This document shows positions 1-6,752 of a stretch of 8,738 nt of DNA, one piece after another (within the stretch, counting starts at the first letter, position 1; every line of letters begins with the position of its first letter). The position numbers and the translations under genes are program-made. Origin of the DNA: Lachnospiraceae bacterium (lineage in GTDB: Bacteria; Bacillota; Clostridia; Lachnospirales; Lachnospiraceae); contig DOVG01000088.1 of NCBI GenBank assembly GCA_003520205.1, positions 3,019-11,756 of the forward strand. The letters run 5' to 3'. A model generated the notes under the pieces. The model had not been told where the DNA came from, made no database searches, and worked only from the letters and a program-made list of their open reading frames with translations.

Positions 1-1080
1 GCAAGAAATCTTGTGGAATACTGTAATTCTACAACGGATACATATTATGCAGATATGAGAAGAAAGAATGGTTTCGATAAGCCTTTTGGTATCAAGGTAT
101 GGTGTCTCGGAAATGAAATGGACGGAAACTGGCAGATAGGAACTAAGAGACCTGTTGAATATGCGCGACTTGCCACAGAGACTGCAAAGCTGATGAAGAT
201 GGTTGATCCATCTATCGAGCTTGTGGCATGTGGAAGCAGCGGTCCTGATATGCCATCCTTTGGTGAATGGGAGGAGACAGTTCTTCGAGAAGCATATGAA
301 CATATTGATTATATCTCGCTTCACAGCTACTACGGAAATCCTGATAATAATTCACAGCAGTATCTTGGCTCCGCTATGATAATGGATAAATTTATAGACG
401 GAGTAGTAGATATCTGTGACAAGGTAAAGCAGGAGAAGAAGTCGGATAAGGACATAATGCTTTCTTTCGATGAGTGGAATGTATGGTTCCATAGTAATGA
501 GCAGGATAAGAAGCAGGAGCCATGGCAGGTAGCACCTCCACTTCTTGAGGATATGTATAATCTTGAAGACGCTATTGTAGTCGGGGATCTGATGATAACT
601 CTGCTGAAGCATTCTGACAGAGTTAAGATAGCCTGTCTTGCACAGCTTGTAAATGTAATCGCACCGATAATGACTGAAACTGGTGGTGGTGTCTGGAAGC
701 AGACTATATTCTATCCATTCATGTATACATCGGTAAATGGTAGAGGAACTGCAGTAAAGGCTGAAGTAGAGTGTGATAGATTTACAGAAGGAAAAGCAGA
801 AAGTGTTCCATCTGTAGATGCAGTTGCGGTTCTGTCAGAGGATGAAAAAACTATTTCTGTATTTGCAGTAAATAGAAAAATCAATGCAGCAGCAGAACTG
901 GAGATGGACGGACTGGATGGATACAGACTTGTCTCCCACATATCCATGGAAGGTGAGGATTTGAAAGCAGGTAACTCTATGGCTGAGCCAGACAAGGTAA
1001 AGCCTGTAATACATGAAGTAGGAGATGGTATAAGTCTTGCAGGTGGTTCATGGAACTATCTGAAGTATGAAAGAGTTTAA
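1..1080 (+). CDS. GH51 alpha-L-arabinofuranosidase, C-terminal part (5' end outside window)
   Basis: Partial gene: the reading frame is open from base 1 and ends at TAA 1078-1080, giving 359 visible residues. GH51 enzymes are usually about 500 residues, so roughly 140 N-terminal residues lie upstream. The GTG at 13 is an internal valine codon, not a start. Retaining GH51 enzymes release terminal alpha-L-arabinofuranose from arabinoxylan and arabinan fragments. The acid/base motif GNEMDG is present, with its Glu at bases 115-117. The nucleophile motif FDEWNVW is also present, with its Glu at bases 472-474. Between them, the stretch ending YISLHSYYGN is typical of the late barrel strands. The last ~120 residues form the expected C-terminal beta domain and end in an S-W-N-Y-L-K segment resembling the family's usual terminus. 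Twelve bases separate it from the GH115 gene, which supports co-transcription. Family assignment is strong. Arabinofuranosidase activity is inferred from the family, because a few GH51 members are endoglucanases. Confidence 0.94.
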   Translation, partial: ARNLVEYCNSTTDTYYADMRRKNGFDKPFGIKVWCLGNEMDGNWQIGTKRPVEYARLATETAKLMKMVDPSIELVACGSSGPDMPSFGEWEETVLREAYEHIDYISLHSYYGNPDNNSQQYLGSAMIMDKFIDGVVDICDKVKQEKKSDKDIMLSFDEWNVWFHSNEQDKKQEPWQVAPPLLEDMYNLEDAIVVGDLMITLLKHSDRVKIACLAQLVNVIAPIMTETGGGVWKQTIFYPFMYTSVNGRGTAVKAEVECDRFTEGKAESVPSVDAVAVLSEDEKTISVFAVNRKINAAAELEMDGLDGYRLVSHISMEGEDLKAGNSMAEPDKVKPVIHEVGDGISLAGGSWNYLKYERV

Positions 1081-1092
1081 AAGGAATACAAA

Positions 1093-4020
1093 ATGTGTGA
1101 CAGTAAAATCAGGATTAGTAAAACAACTAAAGTAGTATTTGTTTACGAGAATCAGTCTTTCAGTGGCGTTCGTAAGATATCTGAAAAGGTTATGGAAGAT
1201 ATCAGACTTGTGACAGATGCCGAAGTTGTAATGGTGTCCCGGGAAGATTATGACAGCATTTCAGATGAAAATCAGGAAGCTGATAAAGTTTTTGTTCTTT
1301 ATGGCACTATAGGAAAGAGTCCTCTTCTGCAGAAATTATCAGATAAGGGAGCTGTCTCTTTTGAAAGTATAAAGGGAAAGCGTGAAGTCTATGGATTCTT
1401 TCCGATTACGATAGATGAAAGAAAATGCATAGTAATTGCCGGAAGTGATAAGAGAGGAACGATATATGGTCTTTTTCATATATCTGACATTTTAGGGGTT
1501 TCTCCTCTTGTCAACTGGTCTCTGGCTATACCGGCAAAGAAGGAAATAGAGATAAGCTTTGAGGATACATTTATCTCTAAAGAACCATCAGTAGTATACA
1601 GAGGATTCTTCATCAATGATGAGTGGCCTGCATTTGGAAACTGGTGTACTAAAAGGTTTGGTGGTTTTACGGCTGAAGCATACGAAGGAATCTTCGAACT
1701 TCTGCTCAGAATGAAGGGTAATTATCTATGGCCTGCTATGTGGTCTTCATGCTTTGCTGAAGACGGACCGGGTCTCGCCAGTGCTGTTTTGGCAGATGAG
1801 CTTGGTGTTGTAATGGGGCTTTCCCATCATGAACCATGCCTCAGACATGGTGAGGAATACAGTCATGTAAGAGGCAAAGATTCTATCTATGGAGATGCAT
1901 GGGATTTTAGATCCAATAAGGAAGGAATAACCAGATTCTGGAGAGATGGTCTGAAGAGAAATGGACATCTGGAAAATGTCATTACTGTTGGTATGCGTGG
2001 AGAAAGAGATTCCATGATACTGGGCGAAAAGGCTACTCTTAAGGATAACATAGAACTGATAAAGGATGTTCTGAAAACTCAGAATCAGCTTATAGCTGAA
2101 GAAGTAAATCCACATCTGGAAGAGGTTCCAAGAATGATAGCCCTCTATAAAGAGGTTGAAGCATATTATTATGGAGATGAGAAGACAGAAGGACTTAAGA
2201 AGACAGAAGATCTTGAAAATTTAATTCTTATGCTGACTGATGATAATCATGGATATGTACGAAGTCTGCCTGATGAAGATATGCGTAAGCATAAAGGTGG
2301 TTTCGGAATGTATTATCATTTTGATTATCATGGAGAACCTATCTCCTATGAGTGGATAAACTGTACCTATCTTCCAGAGGTATGGGAAGAAATGTGTTCC
2401 GCTTATGAGAAGGGAGTGAGGGATCTCTGGATAGTAAATGTTGGAGACCTTGGACTTCAGGAAATGCCGCTTTCGTATTTTCTTGATCTTGCTTATGACT
2501 ATGATAAGTGGGGCATTTCAGCGCAGGATAAGACGATGGATTATCTAAAGCTGTGGATGAAAAAGCAGTTTGGCGGTGCATTTTCAGACGAAGAATTAGA
2601 TACTCTGGCAGATATATATAACCGCTACACCAGACTGGTTCATAATAGAAGACCTGAGCATTTGAATGATAAAGTATATCATCCTCAGAATTATTATGAA
2701 GCAGTAAAAGTACTGAAGGAAGCAGAGGAAATAGAGAGAATCTGTAAGGAATACGAAGATAAATGCCCTGCAGAGTATAAGGATGCCTATACAGAGCTTA
2801 TGTCCTACAATATCCTTGCCGGAATGAATCTCATAAAGCTATGGATATACAGGAGTTTAAATCATTACTATGCATCTATAGGAAGCTGTGCAGCAAATAA
2901 GTATGCAGAGCTTATGAGAGAAGCTTTAAAGAAAGATAGTGAGCTTAAAGATAAGCTGCATAGTGCTGCGTCAGGTAAATGGTATGGCTTCGGTTTAGGA
3001 GAACATATCGGCTTCAAGCATTGGAATTCAGAGGAGTCTTCAAATCCGGTTATCGAGGAGATAATTCCAAAAGAAGGCTCGGGACTTATGGTTGGACTTG
3101 TTGGTGAAACAGGTGCTACATCAGGTCAGGAATGGACAAAGGAGACGCTTTATATCAGACAGTTCTATGATGGAAATGCTTTATCAGAGAAGCAAAGAGC
3201 ACAGATATTTGTTACAGCAACAGGTGATAAAGAGACTGAGTACCGGGTAGAGGTATCATCTGAAGCATTAAGTGTTGATAAGTCATCCGGAGTAGTGTCT
3301 CAGGACAATCCGCTTGAATATATAACCATAGAAGTAGATAAGACCAGACTGACCGGTGCGGACGAGACTTTAAGTATTTCAGTGGTATATGCTGGTGGTA
3401 AGGCAGATATAGAAATAATACCTGATAGCATTGATGCATCGGTGATAGAACAGGTAAGTGCATATAAAGAAGATAAACATCTGGAAAATGTATGTATCGA
3501 ATCAGACGGTATAGCAGTACTGGATGCGTCACATTTTTCATCCCAAAAAGATACGCCTGATGAGCAGTTCAGGATAGTTAGGGCTTTGGGAAGAAAAGAA
3601 GATGCAGTTAAGCTCTATAAGAGTAAGTCCCGGAGTGGGGATGATACATATGCGTCTCTTGATTATACATTTTATATATCAGAGTCTGGAGAATATGATA
3701 TAACTTTCCAGTTACTTCCTACACATGCTTATGAATTCGGTAAACCGGTAAGACTAAGCTTCAGTGTTAATAAGGAAGAACCGAAGAATGTAGATATCAT
3801 TACGGAAGACCTGATAAACGGAGTGCATAACAGCTGGTCAGATGGAGTTCTTTCTCATGTGAGACTTGTTACAGAAACTGTGAGCCTTGCAAAAGGAATA
3901 AATGTGATCAGATTTATAGGAACAGCAGAGGAAAATGTGCTTGAGAGAATCTTACTTGTTAAGAAGGACAGTAGACTTCTTGAGTCATATCTCGGACCTG
4001 ATGAAAGTGTTGTTCTTTAG
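1093..4020 (+). CDS. GH115 xylan alpha-1,2-glucuronidase
   Basis: A 975-residue protein; GH115 enzymes remove glucuronic or 4-O-methylglucuronic acid linked alpha-1,2 to xylose, including from internal xylose units. Apparent order: N-terminal domain ~1-165; (beta/alpha)8 barrel ~166-480 opening with RGFFINDEWP (R170-P179); helical region ~480-640; Ig/BACON-like beta-sandwich ~695-775; C-terminal GH115_C-like sandwich ~800-975 including ISESGEYDITFQLLPT. Conserved-looking active-site segments are LSHHEPCLRHGEEY (243-256), VGMRGERD (299-306), YKEVEAYY near 352-360, LTDDNHGY (381-388) and NVGDL (449-453). Carboxylates within these are candidate catalytic residues, but I cannot assign them individually. 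The start ATG at 1093 follows AAGGA at 1081-1085 with 7-base spacing. The N-terminus (MCDSKIRISKTTKVVFVY) has no signal peptide or lipobox, pointing to the cytoplasm. It lies directly upstream of uxuA and uxuB, which act on the product's breakdown pathway. Family assignment is very secure; exact substrate preference is inferred. Confidence 0.95.
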   Translation: MCDSKIRISKTTKVVFVYENQSFSGVRKISEKVMEDIRLVTDAEVVMVSREDYDSISDENQEADKVFVLYGTIGKSPLLQKLSDKGAVSFESIKGKREVYGFFPITIDERKCIVIAGSDKRGTIYGLFHISDILGVSPLVNWSLAIPAKKEIEISFEDTFISKEPSVVYRGFFINDEWPAFGNWCTKRFGGFTAEAYEGIFELLLRMKGNYLWPAMWSSCFAEDGPGLASAVLADELGVVMGLSHHEPCLRHGEEYSHVRGKDSIYGDAWDFRSNKEGITRFWRDGLKRNGHLENVITVGMRGERDSMILGEKATLKDNIELIKDVLKTQNQLIAEEVNPHLEEVPRMIALYKEVEAYYYGDEKTEGLKKTEDLENLILMLTDDNHGYVRSLPDEDMRKHKGGFGMYYHFDYHGEPISYEWINCTYLPEVWEEMCSAYEKGVRDLWIVNVGDLGLQEMPLSYFLDLAYDYDKWGISAQDKTMDYLKLWMKKQFGGAFSDEELDTLADIYNRYTRLVHNRRPEHLNDKVYHPQNYYEAVKVLKEAEEIERICKEYEDKCPAEYKDAYTELMSYNILAGMNLIKLWIYRSLNHYYASIGSCAANKYAELMREALKKDSELKDKLHSAASGKWYGFGLGEHIGFKHWNSEESSNPVIEEIIPKEGSGLMVGLVGETGATSGQEWTKETLYIRQFYDGNALSEKQRAQIFVTATGDKETEYRVEVSSEALSVDKSSGVVSQDNPLEYITIEVDKTRLTGADETLSISVVYAGGKADIEIIPDSIDASVIEQVSAYKEDKHLENVCIESDGIAVLDASHFSSQKDTPDEQFRIVRALGRKEDAVKLYKSKSRSGDDTYASLDYTFYISESGEYDITFQLLPTHAYEFGKPVRLSFSVNKEEPKNVDIITEDLINGVHNSWSDGVLSHVRLVTETVSLAKGINVIRFIGTAEENVLERILLVKKDSRLLESYLGPDESVVL

Positions 4021-4049
4021 TACTATAGTTTTTTAGAAAGGAAGAAAAA

Positions 4050-5111
4050 ATGAAAATGTCATTTCGCTGGTATGGTACCGGCAATGATTCTGTATCTCTT
4101 TCGGACATAAAGCAGATACCCGGAGTAGAAGAAATCGTCTGGGCGCTGCATTATAAACAGCCCGGAGAAGTATGGGAGATAGATGAGATACAGAAAGTAA
4201 AGGATGAACTGGACGAGTACGGATTTGGAATGGAAGTTGTTGAATCTGTAAACGTTCATGATGACATCAAGACAGCAGGAGAAAACAGAGACCTTTATAT
4301 AGAAAACTATAAAGAGACTCTGCGTAATCTGGCAAAGTTCGGTGTAAAGGTTGTATGTTATAACTTTATGCCTGTATTTGACTGGACAAGAACAGATCTG
4401 TTCCATCCGCTTCCGGATGGTTCGACAGCGCTTTACTATGAAAAGAATAAGATACAGGATAGTCCAGAAGCAATGGCTGAGTATATTCTAAAAGAATGTA
4501 AAGGTTATACAATGCCTGGCTGGGAGCCTGAAAGAATGGCTGTTTTGGGCGACCTTTTTAAGAAATATGAAAAGGTTGATAAAGAGACTTTATGGGAAAA
4601 TCTTAAGTATTTTCTGGAGGCTCTGATGCCTGTTTGTCATGAAACAGGTATCAAAATGGCTATACATCCGGATGATCCGCCATGGGATATATTTGGACTG
4701 CCAAGACTGCTTGTTGATGCTGAGTCTGTAGACAGATTCCTGAATATGGTAGATGATCCATATAATTGTCTGACCCTCTGCAGTGGTTCTCTGGGTTCAA
4801 ATCCTGAGAACAATGTAGCAGAGATTGTAAGACGACATGCGGACAGGATAGCATTTGCCCATATAAGAAATGTAAAGCATTTTCCGAATGGTGATTTCAG
4901 TGAGACTTCCCATCGTGACTGTGATGGTGACGTAGGGATACTCGATATAATCAAAGCATATCATGATGCTGGATTTGATGGATATATCAGACCTGATCAT
5001 GGCCGCCATATATGGGGAGAAAAATGTCGTCCTGGATATGGTTTATATGACAGGGCACTTGGAATCATGTATATCCTTGGTGCTTGGGATACTTTAGATA
5101 AGTTAGGATAA
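4050..5111 (+). CDS. uxuA: D-mannonate dehydratase
   Basis: A 353-residue UxuA-family enzyme (EC 4.2.1.8) that dehydrates D-mannonate to 2-keto-3-deoxy-D-gluconate in the glucuronate branch of hexuronate catabolism. It is a cytoplasmic TIM-barrel metalloenzyme. Length matches the ~350-residue Gram-positive form rather than the longer E. coli form. Diagnostic features are the N-terminal MKMSFRWYG, the HPDDPPWDIFGLPR segment (H206 onward), TLCSGSLGS (C244), FAHIRN (H271) and RPDHGRH (D316, H317). From the known family, H206, C244, H271 and the D316/H317 pair are the expected metal-site and catalytic residues, and all are present. The ATG at 4050 is preceded by AAAGGAAG (4037-4044); the second ATG two codons later is a weaker choice. 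The 29-base gap after GH115 holds a short T-run but no inverted repeat, so it is not read as a terminator. It pairs functionally with the next gene, uxuB. Confidence 0.96.
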   Translation: MKMSFRWYGTGNDSVSLSDIKQIPGVEEIVWALHYKQPGEVWEIDEIQKVKDELDEYGFGMEVVESVNVHDDIKTAGENRDLYIENYKETLRNLAKFGVKVVCYNFMPVFDWTRTDLFHPLPDGSTALYYEKNKIQDSPEAMAEYILKECKGYTMPGWEPERMAVLGDLFKKYEKVDKETLWENLKYFLEALMPVCHETGIKMAIHPDDPPWDIFGLPRLLVDAESVDRFLNMVDDPYNCLTLCSGSLGSNPENNVAEIVRRHADRIAFAHIRNVKHFPNGDFSETSHRDCDGDVGILDIIKAYHDAGFDGYIRPDHGRHIWGEKCRPGYGLYDRALGIMYILGAWDTLDKLG

Positions 5112-5120
5112 TTAAAAACC

Positions 5121-5125
5121 AGAGG
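5121..5125 (+). promoter_or_regulatory. Ribosome binding site that fixes the TTG start of uxuB
   Basis: AGAGG lies 9 bases before the TTG at 5135. There is no ATG or GTG in this frame between the uxuA stop and the conserved Rossmann motif, so this site is the main support for TTG initiation. Confidence 0.7.
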
Positions 5126-5134
5126 TAATTAGAA

Positions 5135-6736
5135 TTGAAACTCACAATTAATGGTATAAAAGAAGATAAAAATAAATGGGAAGCAGCGGGAGTAAAGCTT
5201 CCGGGATATGATATAGAGGCTGTGAGAAAAGCAACATCAGAAGAACCGGAGTGGGTTCACTTTGGAGCAGGAAATATATTCAGAGGTTTCATAGCAGGAC
5301 TTGCTGATTCATTGATTGAAAAAGGCGAACTGAAAACGGGTATTATCGCTTCTGACTGTTTTGACGGAGAAATAATTGATAAGATATATGATCCATATGA
5401 TTTTCTTACATTGTCAGTAGGACTTAAATCTGATGGTAACAGCACTAAAACAGTAACTGCCGGAATCGGTGATGCTATTAAGGCTGATGAAGAAGGCATG
5501 AAAAAGCTTATAAATATAGCTGCCAAAGATTCGCTTAAAATGATTTCCTTCACTATCACTGAAAAAGGCTATGCATGCACTGATATATCCGGAAATACTC
5601 TTCCATGGGTCGAGGAAGATATAGCTGCCGGACCGGAAGAAGTATCGACAGCTATGGGTGTTGTTACGGCTATGTTATATGCCAGATATAAGGGAAATGC
5701 TGCCCCTATAGCGTTGGTAAGCATGGATAATTGCAGTCAGAATGGCATGAAGCTAAGAGACGGAGTTCTCTTTATGGCGAGAAAATGGGAGAAGAAAGGC
5801 TTTGTTAATGAGGGATTTCTGAATTATATATCAGACGAGAATAAAGTCAGCTTCCCCTGGACAATGATAGATAAGATAACTCCAAGACCTGACCTCGGTG
5901 TTGCAGAGGAACTTGCCAGACTGGGAATCGAAGATATGAATCCTATAATTACAGGTAAGAATACATACATCGCTCCATTTGTAAATGCAGAGATACCACA
6001 GTATCTGGTAATCGAGGACAGCTTTCCAAATGGACGCCCGCCACTTGAGGATGCCGGTGTATATATGACGGACAGAGATACAGTTAATAAAGCTGAGAAG
6101 ATGAAGGTTATGACCTGTCTGAATCCACTTCATACGGCACTTGCTATTCTGGGATGTCTGCTCGGATATGACAAGATATCTGATGAAATGAAGGATGAAG
6201 ATCTAAGAAATCTTGTATATAAACTGGGTGAAGAAGGAATGCCTGTTGTGATAAGTCCGGGAATAATCAGTCCTGATGCTTTCATAAAAGAAGTTTTGGA
6301 AGAAAGACTTCCAAATCCATATCTTCCTGATACACCGCAGAGAATAGCGACAGATACAAGTCAGAAGCTTGCTATAAGATTTGGTGAGACTATCAGAGGA
6401 TACAGCAGCAAAGGTAAAGTCGATGAAATGAAGATTATACCATTTGTGATAGCAGCATGGCTCAGGTATCTGATAGCAGTTGATGATGCAGGAGAAGAGA
6501 TGCAGCTCAGCGCTGACCCGATGCTGGAAGTGGTTAGAACTGCCATGGATGGAGTTAAACTGGGTGAAGATATCACAGATATGTCCGGTGTAAACTGGAT
6601 ACTTAGCAGAGAAGAACTGTTTGGAGTTAATCTTCTGGAGATGGGCAGTATGGGAGACCTGATAAAGTCTTATCTGTCAGAGATGATTACTGGTCCTGGA
6701 GCTGTCAGAAGTGCTCTTAAGAAAATAATTGTATAA
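5135..6736 (+). CDS. uxuB: Fructuronate reductase / D-mannonate oxidoreductase (mannitol dehydrogenase family)
   Basis: A 533-residue member of the polyol-specific long-chain dehydrogenase (mannitol dehydrogenase) family. It would reduce D-fructuronate to D-mannonate with NADH (EC 1.1.1.57), the step before UxuA. The N-terminal Rossmann part carries WVHFGAGNIFRGF, with the dinucleotide-binding G44-A45-G46-N47. The C-terminal catalytic part carries the K...N..H cluster in KVMTCLNPLHTALA (K324, N330, H333), matching the family's Lys/Asn/His active site. Length is normal for the family (about 480-550). The start is TTG at 5135, supported by AGAGG at 5121-5125, by a plausible family N-terminus, and by the lack of an in-frame ATG before the Rossmann motif. 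The gap after uxuA is 23 bases. A tagaturonate reductase, mannitol or arabinitol dehydrogenase would be the alternative reading. Adjacency to uxuA and a glucuronidase makes the fructuronate/mannonate pair the best choice. Confidence 0.9.
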   Translation: MKLTINGIKEDKNKWEAAGVKLPGYDIEAVRKATSEEPEWVHFGAGNIFRGFIAGLADSLIEKGELKTGIIASDCFDGEIIDKIYDPYDFLTLSVGLKSDGNSTKTVTAGIGDAIKADEEGMKKLINIAAKDSLKMISFTITEKGYACTDISGNTLPWVEEDIAAGPEEVSTAMGVVTAMLYARYKGNAAPIALVSMDNCSQNGMKLRDGVLFMARKWEKKGFVNEGFLNYISDENKVSFPWTMIDKITPRPDLGVAEELARLGIEDMNPIITGKNTYIAPFVNAEIPQYLVIEDSFPNGRPPLEDAGVYMTDRDTVNKAEKMKVMTCLNPLHTALAILGCLLGYDKISDEMKDEDLRNLVYKLGEEGMPVVISPGIISPDAFIKEVLEERLPNPYLPDTPQRIATDTSQKLAIRFGETIRGYSSKGKVDEMKIIPFVIAAWLRYLIAVDDAGEEMQLSADPMLEVVRTAMDGVKLGEDITDMSGVNWILSREELFGVNLLEMGSMGDLIKSYLSEMITGPGAVRSALKKIIV

Positions 6737-6741
6737 GAAAT

Positions 6742-6747
6742 GGGGAG
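6742..6747 (+). promoter_or_regulatory. Ribosome binding site that fixes the start of the SGNH esterase gene
   Basis: GGGGAG ends 5 bases before the ATG at 6753. It favours that ATG over the upstream in-frame TTG at 6729, which lies inside the end of uxuB and would place this site within the coding region. Confidence 0.75.
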
Positions 6748-6752
6748 TTTCC

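Noticed and set aside
13..15. GTG as start of the first gene
   Set aside because: The frame is open from base 1 and the GH51 catalytic acid/base motif is far too close to the N-terminus for a full-length enzyme. The codon is an internal valine.
1747..2115. Minus-strand open frames opposite GH115 and the other genes
   Set aside because: They lie entirely inside strongly conserved plus-strand genes, have no ribosome sites or recognisable motifs, and have compositions expected of shadow frames.
4021..4049. T-run after GH115 as a transcription terminator
   Set aside because: TTTTTT is present, but no inverted repeat precedes it and the next gene's ribosome binding site follows at once.
6729..6752. 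TTG start for the SGNH esterase, overlapping uxuB
   Set aside because: There is no ribosome binding site before it, and the ATG at 6753 has GGGGAG at a good distance and begins the family-like N-terminus.
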